Shown one piece after another: positions 32,227 through 41,702 of a DNA stretch of 64,000 bases; within the stretch, counting starts at the first letter, position 1; each line of letters starts with the position of its first letter. Below the pieces are notes generated by a model. It saw only the letters and a program-made list of their open reading frames with translations. It did no database searches and had not been told where the DNA came from. The stretch comes from Pluralibacter sp. UBA7423. GTDB lineage: Bacteria; Pseudomonadota; Gammaproteobacteria; Enterobacterales; Enterobacteriaceae. Both the position numbers and the translations under genes were made by a program. The DNA lies in the NCBI GenBank assembly GCA_002470465.1, contig DKMD01000040.1, positions 96,231 through 160,230 on the forward strand. Direction: 5' to 3'.

Positions 32227-33663
32227 ATGTTAAACAACATTCGTATCGAAGAAGATTTGTTGGGTACCAGGGAAGTTCCAGCGGACGCGTACTACGGCGT
32301 CCACACTCTGAGAGCGATTGAAAACTTCTACATCAGCAACAGTAAAATCAGCGATATCCCCGAATTCGTTCGCGGTATGGTGATGGTGAAGAAGGCCGCC
32401 GCGCTGGCGAACAAAGAGCTGCACACCATTCCAAAAGGTGTCGCTGACGCCATTATTGCCGCATGTGATGAAGTCCTGAATAACGGCAAATGCATGGATC
32501 AGTTCCCGGTTGACGTCTATCAGGGCGGCGCAGGCACCTCCGTGAACATGAACACCAACGAAGTGCTGGCCAATATCGGCCTCGAACTGATGGGCCATCA
32601 GAAAGGTGAATACCAGTATCTGAACCCGAACGACCACGTTAACAAATGCCAGTCCACCAACGACGCCTACCCGACCGGCTTCCGCATCGCGGTGTACGCG
32701 TCCGTGGTGAAACTGATTGACGCCATCAATCAGTTAGGTGACGGCTTCCAGCGCAAGTCGGTCGAATTCCAGGATATCCTGAAGATGGGCCGCACTCAGT
32801 TGCAGGACGCAGTGCCGATGACCCTCGGCCAGGAATTCCACGCGTTCAACGTTCTGCTGAACGAAGAGACGAAGAACCTGTTGCGCACCTCTGAACTGCT
32901 GCTGGAAGTGAACCTCGGCGCAACCGCCATCGGTACGCGCCTGAACACTCCGGACGGCTACCAGCAGCTGGCGGTACAGAAGCTGGCAGAAGTCGCTAAC
33001 ATGCCGGTGGTGCCTGCCGAAGACCTGATTGAAGCAACCTCTGACTGCGGCGCTTATGTAATGGTTCACAGCTCGCTGAAACGTCTGGCGGTGAAGCTGT
33101 CGAAAATCTGTAATGACCTGCGCCTGCTCTCTTCTGGCCCGCGCGCTGGCCTGAACGAAATCAACCTGCCGGAGCTGCAGGCGGGTTCTTCTATCATGCC
33201 AGCCAAAGTGAACCCGGTTGTGCCGGAAGTCGTTAACCAGGTGTGCTTCAAGGTTATCGGCAACGACACCACCGTCACCATGGCCTCCGAAGCGGGTCAG
33301 CTGCAGCTGAACGTGATGGAGCCAGTGATTGGCCAGGCCATGTTCGAATCCATCCACATTCTCACCAACGCCTGCTACAACCTGCTGGAAAAATGCATCA
33401 ACGGTATTACCGCGAACAAAGAAGTGTGTGAGGGCTACGTCTATAACTCCATCGGCATCGTGACCTACCTGAACCCGTTCATTGGCCACCACAACGGCGA
33501 TATCGTCGGTAAAATCTGTGCCGAAACCGGCAAGAGCGTGCGTGAAGTGGTGCTGGAGCGTGGCCTGCTGACCGAGGCCGAACTGGACGATATCTTCTCC
33601 CCGCAGAACCTGATGCACCCGGCCTATAAAGCTAAGCGTTTTACCGATGAAAGCGAACAGTAA
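32227..33663 (+). CDS. aspA: Aspartate ammonia-lyase
   Basis: AspA splits L-aspartate into fumarate and ammonia, feeding fumarate to anaerobic respiration. The 478-residue protein has the fumarase/aspartase signature [11 protein letters not shown] (near residue 325), with the catalytic serine in that flexible loop, and the [13 protein letters not shown] and NDAYPTGFR substrate-site segments. The ATG follows AAGAAGGTTCAC. dcuA lies 114 bp downstream past a hairpin, and fumarate reductase lies upstream in the same window, so a complete aspartate-fumarate-succinate route is encoded nearby. Confidence 0.98.
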   Translation: MLNNIRIEEDLLGTREVPADAYYGVHTLRAIENFYISNSKISDIPEFVRGMVMVKKAAALANKELHTIPKGVADAIIAACDEVLNNGKCMDQFPVDVYQGGAGTSVNMNTNEVLANIGLELMGHQKGEYQYLNPNDHVNKCQSTNDAYPTGFRIAVYASVVKLIDAINQLGDGFQRKSVEFQDILKMGRTQLQDAVPMTLGQEFHAFNVLLNEETKNLLRTSELLLEVNLGATAIGTRLNTPDGYQQLAVQKLAEVANMPVVPAEDLIEATSDCGAYVMVHSSLKRLAVKLSKICNDLRLLSSGPRAGLNEINLPELQAGSSIMPAKVNPVVPEVVNQVCFKVIGNDTTVTMASEAGQLQLNVMEPVIGQAMFESIHILTNACYNLLEKCINGITANKEVCEGYVYNSIGIVTYLNPFIGHHNGDIVGKICAETGKSVREVVLERGLLTEAELDDIFSPQNLMHPAYKAKRFTDESEQ

Positions 33664-33684
33664 TAATTCAGGTTAAAATCAGGC

Positions 33685-33714
33685 AAGGCACGTCGGCTGA
33701 CGTGCCTTTTTTCT
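33685..33714 (+). terminator. Terminator between aspA and dcuA
   Basis: AAGGCACGTC and GACGTGCCTT pair around a four-base loop and are followed by TTTTTCTTTTC. In E. coli dcuA is partly transcribed from aspA by read-through; the strong hairpin here fits weak coupling. Confidence 0.88.
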
Positions 33715-33777
33715 TTTCTGGAACATCAAAAAAATAACATTTAAGTATCCAACATCTAACAATCAAGGGAAGCGATC

Positions 33778-35079
33778 ATGATAGTCATCGAACTTATCAT
33801 TGTATTAGCGGCGATCTTTCTCGGCGCCAGATTAGGGGGAATTGGCATTGGCTACGCGGGTGGCCTTGGCGTTCTGGTGCTTGCCGCCATTGGCGTTGAG
33901 CCCGGCAAAATTCCGTTCGACGTTATCTCCATCATCATGGCGGTGATTGCAGCGATTTCCGCGATGCAAATCGCCGGTGGTCTGGATTACCTCGTGAATC
34001 AGACGGAAAAACTGCTGCGCCGTAACCCGAAATACATCACCATTCTGGCTCCCATCGTTACCTACTTCCTGACTATATTTGCCGGTACCGGCAACATCTC
34101 GCTGGCCACGCTGCCGGTGATTGCCGAAGTGGCAAAAGAGCAAGGCGTTAAGCCATGCCGCCCGCTCTCAACCGCCGTGGTCTCTGCGCAGATTGCGATT
34201 ACCGCTTCGCCGATTTCCGCCGCCGTGGTGTACATGTCTTCGGTGATGGAAGGTCACGGCGTCAGCTACATCCACCTGCTCTCCGTGGTCATTCCGTCCA
34301 CGCTGCTGGCAGTGCTGCTGATGTCGTTCCTCGTCACCATGCTGTTTAACTCTAAGCTTTCCGACGATCCGGTGTACCTCAAGCGCCTGGAAGAAGGGTT
34401 AATTGAGCTGCGCGGTGAACGCCAGATGGAGATCAAACCGAAGGCGAAACTGTCGGTGCTCCTGTTCCTGCTTGGCGTGGTCTGCGTGGTGGCTTATGCC
34501 ATCGTTAACAGCCCAAGCCTTGGTCTGGTTGCCAAACCGTTGATGAACACCACTAACGCGATTCTGATCATCATGCTGAGCGTCGCCACTCTGACGACGA
34601 TTATCTGTAAGGTCGAAACCGACAGCATTCTGAGCTCCAGCACCTTCAAGGCGGGCATGAGCGCCTGTATCTGTATTCTCGGCGTGGCCTGGCTAGGCGA
34701 CACCTTCGTCTCCCACAACATTGACTGGATCAAAGAGACGGCCGGCAGCGTGATTCAGGGCCATCCGTGGCTTCTGGCGGTGATCTTCTTCTTCGCCTCC
34801 GCCCTGCTCTATTCTCAGGCGGCGACGGCGAAAGCCCTGATGCCGATGGCGCTGGCGCTGAACGTCTCCCCACTGACTGCCGTAGCCTCTTTCGCTGCGG
34901 TATCCGGCCTGTTCATTCTGCCGACCTACCCGACGCTTGTCGCCGCGGTACAGATGGATGACACAGGCACCACGCGCATTGGCCGCTTCGTGTTTAACCA
35001 TCCGTTCTTCATTCCCGGCACCATGGGCGTCATTTTCTCAGTGTGCTTCGGCTTCCTGATTGGCAGCTTCGCTCTTTAA
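33778..35079 (+). CDS. dcuA: Anaerobic C4-dicarboxylate transporter DcuA
   Basis: DcuA exchanges or takes up aspartate, fumarate, malate and succinate in the inner membrane. The 433-residue protein is hydrophobic throughout, with about ten predicted membrane helices from MIVIELIIVLAAIFLGARLGG to FSVCFGFLIGSFAL, and the family's GTGNISLATLPVIAEVAKEQGVKPCRPLS segment near residue 100. It pairs functionally with aspA upstream and frdABCD. It begins behind AAGGGAAGCG. Confidence 0.97.
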   Translation: MIVIELIIVLAAIFLGARLGGIGIGYAGGLGVLVLAAIGVEPGKIPFDVISIIMAVIAAISAMQIAGGLDYLVNQTEKLLRRNPKYITILAPIVTYFLTIFAGTGNISLATLPVIAEVAKEQGVKPCRPLSTAVVSAQIAITASPISAAVVYMSSVMEGHGVSYIHLLSVVIPSTLLAVLLMSFLVTMLFNSKLSDDPVYLKRLEEGLIELRGERQMEIKPKAKLSVLLFLLGVVCVVAYAIVNSPSLGLVAKPLMNTTNAILIIMLSVATLTTIICKVETDSILSSSTFKAGMSACICILGVAWLGDTFVSHNIDWIKETAGSVIQGHPWLLAVIFFFASALLYSQAATAKALMPMALALNVSPLTAVASFAAVSGLFILPTYPTLVAAVQMDDTGTTRIGRFVFNHPFFIPGTMGVIFSVCFGFLIGSFAL

Positions 35080-35109
35080 CGCCTTTCGGGATGTAAAATT
35101 ACTTAAAGT

Positions 35110-35128
35110 CGGGCCGCTCAGCGGCCCG
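35110..35128 (+). terminator. GC-rich hairpin after dcuA
   Basis: CGGGCCGC and GCGGCCCG pair perfectly around TCA, 30 bp after the dcuA stop. There is no T tract, so it may be an mRNA-end stabiliser or need Rho. Confidence 0.5.
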
Positions 35129-35192
35129 GGTCGTTCATGTCTCCTCCCCACATCGTGCTATAGTGCCTTTTTTCGCCGATACGAGGTTGCCG

Positions 35193-35516
35193 ATGACCCA
35201 GCCAGACGCCGTTGTTGTTCTCTGTACCGCCCCGGACGAAGCCACTGCCCAGGATCTAGCCGCCAAAGTGCTGGCGGAAAAACTCGCCGCCTGCGTGACG
35301 CTGCTGCCCGGCGCCACATCGCTTTATTACTGGGAAGGCAAGCTGGAGCAGGAGTATGAAGTGCAAATGCTGCTGAAGTCCGATACCGCTCATCAGCAGG
35401 CGCTGCTGGATTGTCTGAAGTCACATCACCCGTATCAAACCCCGGAACTGCTGGTTTTACCCGTTTCCCACAGAGACAACGATTACTTCTCATGGCTCAA
35501 CGCATCCTTACGCTGA
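35193..35516 (+). CDS. cutA: Divalent-cation tolerance protein CutA
   Basis: CutA is a small trimeric protein linked to copper and divalent metal tolerance; the mechanism is unsettled. With the start [16 protein letters not shown] (35193) it has 107 residues, against 112 in E. coli with a variable N-terminus. An ATG ten codons earlier (35163) is possible. The family core [22 protein letters not shown] and the C-terminal [12 protein letters not shown] are present, with the conserved Tyr-Trp pair in [11 protein letters not shown]. Its 3' end overlaps dsbD by 25 bp, as in E. coli. Confidence 0.92.
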   Translation: MTQPDAVVVLCTAPDEATAQDLAAKVLAEKLAACVTLLPGATSLYYWEGKLEQEYEVQMLLKSDTAHQQALLDCLKSHHPYQTPELLVLPVSHRDNDYFSWLNASLR

Positions 35517-37249
35517 TCCTGCTGCTGTGCAGCACATCGGCCTTCGCCGGGTTATTTGACGCACCCGGCCGCTCAAACTTCATCTCAGCCGATCAGGCCT
35601 TTGCTTTTGATTTTCAACAGAATGAGCACGACCTCAATCTGAGCTGGCAGATAAAAGATGGCTACTACCTGTATCGTAAGCAGGTCAGCATCACGCCAGC
35701 CCAGGCATCCGTGTCGCCGCTGGCGATGCCGGAGGGTGAGTGGCATGAAGATGAATTCTTTGGCAAAAGCGAAATTTATCGCCATCGGCTGATGCTGCCC
35801 GTTACGGTTAAGCAGGCTGATAAAGGCGCCACGCTGACGGTCACGTATCAGGGCTGTGCCGAAGCGGGTTTCTGCTATCCGCCTGAAACGAAAGTGGTGC
35901 CGCTGAGCGCTGTAGTGGCTTTGGCTGCCGAACGCCCTCTCCCTGACCCTCTCCCCCAGGAGAGGGAAAAAGAAGGCAATTCAGATGCCAGTCACTCCCT
36001 CTCCCCAGGGGAAAGTAGAAATGCTGAATCTGACTCAGAGCTCCCCTTCTCTGCCCTGTGGGCGCTGCTAATCGGTATCGGCATCGCCTTCACCCCCTGC
36101 GTGCTGCCGATGTATCCGCTGATCTCCGGCATTGTCCTTGGCGGGCAGAAACGTCTCTCCATGGGCCGGGCACTGTTGTTGGCCTTCGTTTACGTTCAGG
36201 GGATGGCGCTCACCTACACGGCGCTGGGCCTCGTGGTCGCCGCGGCCGGCATGAAGTTCCAGGCCGCGCTTCAGCATCCCTATGTTCTCATTGGCCTGTC
36301 AGCCGTCTTTATTCTGCTGGCGCTCTCCATGTTTGGCCTGTTCAGCCTGCAGCTGCCCTCGTCGCTGCAAACGCGCCTGACGCTGATGAGCAACCGCCAA
36401 CAAGGTGGCTCCGCAGGTGGCGTGTTCGCGATGGGCGCCATCGCCGGGCTGATTTGCTCGCCCTGCACCACCGCGCCGCTGAGCGCCATTTTGCTGTACA
36501 TCGCCCAGAGCGGAAACCTGTGGCTCGGCGGCGGTACGCTTTATCTGTACGCGCTGGGTATGGGTCTGCCGCTGATTCTGGTGACCGTCTTCGGCAACCG
36601 CCTGCTGCCGAAAAGCGGTCCGTGGATGGCGCAGGTCAAAATTGCTTTCGGGTTTGTGATTCTTGCGCTGCCGGTGTTCCTGCTGGAGCGCATTATCGGT
36701 GACGTCTGGGGCTTACGTTTGTGGTCGATGCTGGGTATCGCCTTCTTTGGCTGGGCATTTATCACCAGCCTTTCGGCAAATAAGCCGTGGCTGCGCGTGG
36801 TGCAGATTATCCTGCTGGCCGCCGCGCTGGTCAGCGCCCGCCCGCTGCAGGACTGGGCATTTGGCGCTGCGCAAACGCAGCAGCAGGCACATCTGGACTT
36901 CAAGCGCATCAGCAACGTGGACGAACTCAGCCAGGCGCTTGCCGAGGCGAAAGGCAAACCGGTGATGCTCGATCTTTACGCAGACTGGTGCGTGGCATGT
37001 AAAGAGTTTGAGAAATACACCTTTAGCGATCCACAGGTGCAACAAGCGTTAAAAAGCAGCGTTTTATTGCAGGCCGACGTGACGCGCAACACAGCGCAGG
37101 ACGTCGCCTTGCTGAAAGAGTTGCAAGTTCCGGGTCTGCCGACCATTCTGTTTTTCGATACCGCAGGCAAAGAGATCCCATCCATGCGGGTTGCCGGGTT
37201 TATGGATGCCGCCACCTTTCAGGCGCATTTGCAGAAACGGGCCCGGTAA
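35492..37249 (+). CDS. dsbD: Thiol:disulfide interchange protein DsbD
   Basis: DsbD carries electrons from cytoplasmic thioredoxin across the inner membrane to DsbC, DsbG and CcmG. Order: signal peptide ([19 protein letters not shown]), periplasmic immunoglobulin-like domain with its Cys pair in [11 protein letters not shown] (near residue 123), an eight-helix membrane domain with Cys in [10 protein letters not shown] and ICSPCTTAP, and a thioredoxin-like domain with DWCVACKEF. It has 585 residues against 565 in E. coli. The extra length is in the linker (about residues 148-176), where a palindromic repeat is translated as [12 protein letters not shown] and following. All redox cysteines are kept. 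Confidence 0.96.
   Translation: MAQRILTLILLLCSTSAFAGLFDAPGRSNFISADQAFAFDFQQNEHDLNLSWQIKDGYYLYRKQVSITPAQASVSPLAMPEGEWHEDEFFGKSEIYRHRLMLPVTVKQADKGATLTVTYQGCAEAGFCYPPETKVVPLSAVVALAAERPLPDPLPQEREKEGNSDASHSLSPGESRNAESDSELPFSALWALLIGIGIAFTPCVLPMYPLISGIVLGGQKRLSMGRALLLAFVYVQGMALTYTALGLVVAAAGMKFQAALQHPYVLIGLSAVFILLALSMFGLFSLQLPSSLQTRLTLMSNRQQGGSAGGVFAMGAIAGLICSPCTTAPLSAILLYIAQSGNLWLGGGTLYLYALGMGLPLILVTVFGNRLLPKSGPWMAQVKIAFGFVILALPVFLLERIIGDVWGLRLWSMLGIAFFGWAFITSLSANKPWLRVVQIILLAAALVSARPLQDWAFGAAQTQQQAHLDFKRISNVDELSQALAEAKGKPVMLDLYADWCVACKEFEKYTFSDPQVQQALKSSVLLQADVTRNTAQDVALLKELQVPGLPTILFFDTAGKEIPSMRVAGFMDAATFQAHLQKRAR
35934..36017. repeat. Palindromic repeat inserted in the dsbD linker
   Basis: GCCCTCTCCCTGACCCTCTCC pairs with GGAGAGGG (stem 35947-35954 with 35959-35966), and a second partial copy CCCTCTCCCCAGGGGA follows at 35997-36012. 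It is of the same family as the intergenic element after mscM. It keeps the dsbD frame open and falls in the flexible linker between the periplasmic and membrane domains. Confidence 0.8.
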
Positions 37250-37285
37250 ACGACACTTTTAAAGGGATAGACGGAGGACAAAGCC

Positions 37286-37861
37286 GTGCAACGCGAAGAC
37301 GTACTGGGGAAAGCCCTGCAATTACTTGAGATTAAAGGTATTGCTGACACGACGCTGGAAATGGTGGCCGAAGAGGTTGCCACGCCGCTTGATGAACTGA
37401 CGCGCTTCTGGCCCGATAAAGAAGCGCTGCTGTATGACGTGCTGCGCCATCTCAGCCAGCAGGTTGATATCTGGCGTCGCCAGCTGATGCTGAACGATGA
37501 GCTGAGCAATGAGCAAAAAGTGCTGGCCCGCTACAGTGCGCTCACCGAATGCGTCAGCAACAATCGCTATCCTGGCTGCCTGTTTATCGCAGCCTGTACG
37601 TTTTATCCGGACCCTGAGCACCCTATTCACCAGCTTGCGGACCTGCAAAAACGTGCTGCCCATGAGTTTACGCACGAGCTGCTGACGAAGCTTGAAGTGG
37701 ACGATCCGACGATGGTCGCCAAACAAATGGAGCTGGTGCTGGAGGGCTGCCTGAGCCGCCTGCTGGTAAAACGCAGCCAGCAGGATGTCGATACCGCTCA
37801 GCGTCTGGCTGAGGATATTTTACGCTTTGCTCAATGCCGTTCAGGTGGCGCACTGACCTGA
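37286..37861 (+). CDS. yjdC: TetR-family regulator YjdC
   Basis: A 191-residue TetR/AcrR-type protein matching E. coli YjdC in length and sequence. The N-terminal helix-turn-helix lies in about residues 8-50 ([33 protein letters not shown]). The C-terminal ligand domain contains the conserved [21 protein letters not shown]. The ligand and targets are unknown to me. It follows dsbD by 36 bp with GGAGGAC before its ATG, so it probably shares the cutA-dsbD transcript. It is the last core gene before the tRNA-Phe integration site. Confidence 0.92.
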   Translation: MQREDVLGKALQLLEIKGIADTTLEMVAEEVATPLDELTRFWPDKEALLYDVLRHLSQQVDIWRRQLMLNDELSNEQKVLARYSALTECVSNNRYPGCLFIAACTFYPDPEHPIHQLADLQKRAAHEFTHELLTKLEVDDPTMVAKQMELVLEGCLSRLLVKRSQQDVDTAQRLAEDILRFAQCRSGGALT

Positions 37862-37946
37862 GCGCAAATTTGTCAGTGAAAATCGCAGCGAAATTATGCA
37901 AATTGCCGCAAAGTTAAGCAACCACACCCGTTTTCCTTGATTAGGG

Positions 37947-37975
37947 TTGACGGGCATCGCCGATTAGGGTTTAAT
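37947..37975 (+). promoter_or_regulatory. Sigma-70 promoter of tRNA-Phe
   Basis: TTGACG (37947-37952) and TTTAAT (37970-37975) are 17 bp apart, with a GC-rich discriminator and the tRNA 5' end 11 bp further on. Confidence 0.8.
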
Positions 37976-37985
37976 TCGCCCCGTT

Positions 37986-38061
37986 GCCCGGATAGCTCAG
38001 TCGGTAGAGCAGGGGATTGAAAATCCCCGTGTCCTTGGTTCGATTCCGAGTCCGGGCACCA
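37986..38061 (+). tRNA. pheU: tRNA-Phe (anticodon GAA)
   Basis: A 76-nt tRNA: acceptor GCCCGGA with TCCGGGC, D-arm TAGCTCAGTCGGTAGAGCA, anticodon GAA within GGGGATTGAAAATCCCC, T-arm GGTTCGATTCC, and CCA encoded. The position after yjdC corresponds to pheU of E. coli. Its 3' end is the integration site of the island: an integrase gene begins 175 bp downstream, and the intact tRNA shows that the island end restores its sequence. Confidence 0.97.
38037..38061. other. Inferred left attachment site (attL) at the tRNA-Phe 3' end
   Basis: P4-type integrases recombine at the 3' ends of tRNA genes, and the island starts here. The core is taken as the T-arm to CCA end; the exact limits cannot be set because no second copy (attR) was seen before position 64000. 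The 175 bp between tRNA and integrase hold no gene; GGGGGC stretches near 38190-38235 precede the integrase ATG. Confidence 0.55.
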
Positions 38062-38236
38062 CTTTCACTTCTATGTATGTCTCCCAAACTCCACAAAACT
38101 CAAGTATAATCACTGCCATACGTCACTTTCTGACATTTCGAACTCCACTGACCTCAACCCAACTCTCTCTAAATCAAGTTGTATCTGGGGGCTTTTCAGG
38201 GGGCTCTTTGTGTTCAATGAAAATTGAGGCCCCCAT

Positions 38237-39412
38237 ATGGCACTGACAGCCCGGCAGGTCGAGACCGCCAAGCCTAAAGAGAAGGACTATAAACTCTCTG
38301 ACGAGCGTGGCCTTTTTCTTCTGGTGACCACCACAGGAAAACGATACTGGCGTATGAAATACCGTATAGCCGGTAAAGAGAAAAAGTTATCTATCGGCGT
38401 TTATCCTGAAGTCTCTCTGGCTGATGCACGTGTAAAACGCGATGAGGCCAGAAAGGTAATTGCTGATGGTGGCGACCCAAGCGAGAAAAAGCAGCTCGAA
38501 AAACTCGCCAAAAAGATATCCGTCGTTAATACCTTCAGAGTGCTCGCTATGGAGTGGCACAAGCACAAGTGTATCTCATGGTCGGAAAGCTACGCAGAAA
38601 GCGTTATGGAAGCGCTGGAGAAGGATATCTTCCCTTATGTGGGTAAACGCCCTGTCGCAGAGATCCTTCCTCTGGAGATGCTGGAGGTTTTACGTCTGAT
38701 TGAAAAACGTGGTTCGCTGGAAAAATTACGTAAGGTCAGGCAGTACTGCAATCAGATCTTCCGCTACGCCATCGCAACAGGACGTGCGACGATTAATCCA
38801 GCAGCAGAACTGACCGGTACGCTGACCGCACCAAAAACCGAGCACTTCCCTCACCTACAGGCATCCGAGTTACCCGCATTTCTTGCCAGTCTGGCTGATT
38901 ACCATGGCAGTTGCATTACGCGTATGGCAACCAGTCTGCTGCTGCTGACAGGAGTACGTACTATTGAACTACGCGCTGCGGAATGGCAAGAGTTTGATCT
39001 GGAGAATGCGTTATGGACAATCCCTGAAAGCCGCATGAAGAAACGCCGTAAGCATCTGGTGCCTTTGTCAGACCAGGTTCTGGCGATCCTGCAGGAACTC
39101 CGCACTTATACCGGTCAGTATCAACTCGTGTTTCCAGGGCGTTGTAATATTAACAAGCCGATGAGTGAAGCCAGTATTAACATGGTGATCAAACGTATCG
39201 GCTATGATGGTAAAGCTACAGGCCATGGCTTTCGGCACACTATGAGTACTATTTTGCATGAGCAGGGCTTTAATACTGCATGGATCGAGATGCAGCTGGC
39301 TCATGTGGATAAGAATAGTATTCGCGGAACCTATAACCACGCACAGTATCTGGAAAACCGCCGCGAGATGATGCAATGGTATGCAGATCACATCAGCAGA
39401 ATGACTGATTAA
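38237..39412 (+). CDS. P4-type tyrosine integrase
   Basis: A site-specific recombinase of 391 residues, likely to move the island in and out of tRNA-Phe. The N-terminal DUF4102-type arm-binding domain (MALTARQVETAKPKEKDYKLSDERGLFL) is followed by a core-binding domain and a catalytic domain. The catalytic domain shows Arg in LLLTGVRTIELRAAEW, the HxxR pair in GHGFRHTMS, the second His in AHVDKN, and the nucleophile Tyr in YNHAQYLENRREMMQWYADH. All catalytic residues appear intact, so it is probably active. It reads away from the tRNA toward the island and ends at a strong terminator facing kwaB. Confidence 0.95.
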   Translation: MALTARQVETAKPKEKDYKLSDERGLFLLVTTTGKRYWRMKYRIAGKEKKLSIGVYPEVSLADARVKRDEARKVIADGGDPSEKKQLEKLAKKISVVNTFRVLAMEWHKHKCISWSESYAESVMEALEKDIFPYVGKRPVAEILPLEMLEVLRLIEKRGSLEKLRKVRQYCNQIFRYAIATGRATINPAAELTGTLTAPKTEHFPHLQASELPAFLASLADYHGSCITRMATSLLLLTGVRTIELRAAEWQEFDLENALWTIPESRMKKRRKHLVPLSDQVLAILQELRTYTGQYQLVFPGRCNINKPMSEASINMVIKRIGYDGKATGHGFRHTMSTILHEQGFNTAWIEMQLAHVDKNSIRGTYNHAQYLENRREMMQWYADHISRMTD

Positions 39413-39428
39413 AGGTCTTATCCTCTTT

Positions 39429-39469
39429 AAGGGCCTCATCACGCTTCGTGATCAGTGGCCCTTTTTTTC
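39429..39469 (+). terminator. Terminator after the integrase
   Basis: AAGGGCC and GGCCCTT pair across an inner stem (ATCACG with CGTGAT), followed by seven T residues. It separates the convergent integrase and kwaB genes. Confidence 0.88.
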
Positions 39470-39530
39470 CTTATCCCGGAGGGATACATCATCGTTTCCC
39501 GTAATCTAGTATTTACCTCCGGCATTATAT

Positions 39531-40448
39531 TCATGGAACCATTGATGCATTAGGCACATCATAAATATGAGCCGCAAAGTGGGATTGTAACCGATGGTCG
39601 AGTAGGGCCTGAAAAATGTCCGCACAGCAATCATCATTAGCAATAATTTTTCCCTGTGCATCAAACTGGAGATTCAGTCTGAATCGCACCGCATTTACCC
39701 TCAAACTCTCCATGAATTCTGGCACCTTGTAATACCCCTTTTCTTTAATAGCAGATGCTCTTCTCAGTTGCATCGCATTATTACCAACGTACCGTTTCAA
39801 CGGCTCTGCATCGGTAAGCAACTGACTGAATTCCGGTTCATCCATTAATACGTTAAAATTATCAATATGCGCTGTCTTGTAACTCAAAACTGATTCAAAT
39901 ACTTTTTTATTCTTAATGTAAACATTATCCTCAAGAATGAAAAAGTCAAAATCCTTTGCAATGTTAAATCGTGGAGACCTATCAATTTTCAACTTATTAT
40001 TTTTGAAAACAACTGACTTCAACCCGGCCTGCTTTTTGGTCGCCCAGGATGCATCAGTTTTCTTCACACAGTGTAGTACTGTATCACCGGAGACTAATTT
40101 TACAGAGTAGAAATCACAATTAGATAACTCTTTAATCTCTTTTACCTTTTTTGCTGGTATTTGATTCGCAGATACCGTTGTAACATCTACAGCCGAAGTT
40201 TCCCCGGTTCCAATAAGCATAAGACTGCCTTCGTTGTTCTGCGCCAGCAACGAATAATCCATGATTTCTGTATAGTTACTTCTTTCTGTTTGAATAAATC
40301 CTAATAATTCTGTTTTAAGCTCAGGATCTACTGGGATCCATTTCCCTGTAAATGACGTCTGCCCTTTCAGGGATTTTTTCCTGAATACCCAGACCGATAA
40401 CTCGGCCGTTTGAAGATCAAAGCCCTGTAAATTCTCAAGCATCATCAT
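39531..40448 (-). CDS. kwaB: Kiwa anti-phage protein KwaB (DUF4868)
   Basis: KwaB is the cytoplasmic, DNA-binding half of the Kiwa defence system, which acts with membrane protein KwaA against phages. The roughly 305-residue soluble protein has the DUF4868 pattern: a central DFDFFILEDNVYIKNKKVFESVLSYK segment and a C-terminal basic/aromatic part. Assignment rests on family resemblance and on pairing with a 200-residue four-helix membrane protein directly upstream. Three ATG codons in a row (40448, 40445, 40442) follow GGAGAGA; the first is used, though the later ones are better spaced. It overlaps the kwaA stop. The region is AT-rich compared with the core. Confidence 0.87.
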   Translation of the reverse strand: MMMLENLQGFDLQTAELSVWVFRKKSLKGQTSFTGKWIPVDPELKTELLGFIQTERSNYTEIMDYSLLAQNNEGSLMLIGTGETSAVDVTTVSANQIPAKKVKEIKELSNCDFYSVKLVSGDTVLHCVKKTDASWATKKQAGLKSVVFKNNKLKIDRSPRFNIAKDFDFFILEDNVYIKNKKVFESVLSYKTAHIDNFNVLMDEPEFSQLLTDAEPLKRYVGNNAMQLRRASAIKEKGYYKVPEFMESLRVNAVRFRLNLQFDAQGKIIANDDCCADIFQALLDHRLQSHFAAHIYDVPNASMVP

Positions 40449-41037
40449 TCTCTCCACAAATGACTATAACAGATTGTATTGTTTCGTACTCATAATCTGA
40501 ATTTGGATTAACATCTGTGTTGGCTAATACAACTCCAGAAAAGATATCATTGCTCCCAGGGAAACGATAAGATATCTCATACATCTTCCAGTTAAAGACT
40601 ATAAGCATGGGATTTAATATTATTTGACCTGACTTATATGAGAGCCAGAAGAGCCACAACAAGAATATAACAAACCCTAAAAACTTATTTGTCTCCATAT
40701 AACTTATGCTCATAAATGAAACGATATAAGGAAGCACATAATTCATTAAATCTGATGGAGTATATTTTGATTCAATTATTTTTATTTTTTGTCCATCGGG
40801 TTTAGCAAGGTTCAAAGCAAACCATGAGAAAACAAAGCAGGCTAAACAAACAAGAAACAAACTCACTGACAGGAATGGTTTTTGAAGCGGAAGATGGCAT
40901 GTTCCTGAAGTCAAGAAATTAAAACAAATATTTCCCTTAAGTTTTTTATTGTCCAGATCCTGCATTAGCAGGATCATACTTAATGGCAAATATGATCCTA
41001 AGAAGATTGCAAGAGCAAAGAATAGTCTTGGTGTCAC
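40435..41037 (-). CDS. kwaA: Kiwa anti-phage membrane protein KwaA
   Basis: KwaA is the membrane component of Kiwa, proposed in the literature to sense phage attack at the envelope. The 200-residue protein has four hydrophobic helices: RLFFALAIFLGSYLPLSMIL (residues 4-23), FLSVSLFLVCLACFVFSWF (near 55-75), LMNYVLPYIVSFMSISY (near 97-113) and KFLGFVIFLLWLFWLSY (near 118-135), then a soluble C-terminal tail. The start is GTG at 41037 behind GGGGGGAG. It overlaps the stop of the upstream Myb-repeat gene in a GTGA, and its own stop overlaps kwaB, so translation is probably coupled through the chain. Confidence 0.87.
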   Translation of the reverse strand: MTPRLFFALAIFLGSYLPLSMILLMQDLDNKKLKGNICFNFLTSGTCHLPLQKPFLSVSLFLVCLACFVFSWFALNLAKPDGQKIKIIESKYTPSDLMNYVLPYIVSFMSISYMETNKFLGFVIFLLWLFWLSYKSGQIILNPMLIVFNWKMYEISYRFPGSNDIFSGVVLANTDVNPNSDYEYETIQSVIVICGENDDA

Positions 41038-41702
41038 GCTCCCCCCTTGTTTTTTCTTATGTTCTTAATCAAACGACCTCGCGTTTTTTTCACTGTTTTT
41101 TTGGTCCTGTCCGGAAACAGTATTGCCTGCTGCTCAGCCACACTCAGATGCATATTCTTTTCCAGAAGAGTCCATTCTTCATCGCTCCAGGGACGAAAAC
41201 CAGCTTCACTACTACGGGACTTCTTCAGCCCCAGCCTTTTCGCCATTATTAACTGACATTGCATTTCTTCCTGGCAGACGAGCAGACCAACATTCCCATC
41301 CGGGGATAGTCCGCTTTAAGTATATCGAGTTCTACCTCCCGCCAGAAACGACCACTTTGCACTCCCAGTGTCTCCGCCATTGAAAAGATCGCACTAATAC
41401 TTCTTCCAGGACGTAGTTGTTTCAGGGATCTGACATCCATACCTCGGGTGTAGTGGTCACGGATAACATCCTTTTTCAGCCTCACTCCACGGCGCACTTT
41501 TCTTTTTTCGGCATCCAAGCTTGTTAGCCATTAGCCTTACTGCGCCAGGCGTTCGTCCTAACCGTACAGCAATCTTCGCGACAGGTGCCGAGGAATAGTT
41601 ATTTTCCAGAAAGGTTAAATCCCTGACTGTCCATCTAGCTCGGTTATTACGGTAACAAACTGAATACCTCATATTCTTAGCACCATTTTTACTCTGATGC
41701 AT
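41034..41702 (-). pseudogene. Myb/SANT-repeat DNA-binding protein, split by two frameshifts
   Basis: Three short overlapping open frames (41457-41702, 41249-41518, 41034-41264) together make one protein of about 222 residues with four Myb/SANT-like repeats. Repeat starts include RWTVRDLTFLENNYSSAPVAKIA, SAPWSEAEK, FWREVELDILKADYP and FRPWSDEEWTLLEKNMHLS; repeat ends include LMANKLG, SMAETLG and IMAKRLG. A +1 shift at an A5 run (41472-41476) and a compensating shift near 41291-41298 break it; the ends are in the same frame. The start overlaps tagA by 14 bp and the stop overlaps kwaA by 4 bp. It may be a regulator. Sequencing error in homopolymers is an alternative to true decay. Confidence 0.75.

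Noticed and set aside
38062..38236. Search for an excisionase or small gene between tRNA-Phe and the integrase
   Set aside because: No frame with a plausible start and length was found.
41472..41476. Programmed frameshift at the A5 run of the Myb-repeat gene
   Set aside because: Joining the frames needs a +1 shift, not the -1 shift usual at A-rich slippery sites, and a second opposite shift is needed 180 bp later; mutation or sequencing error is simpler.
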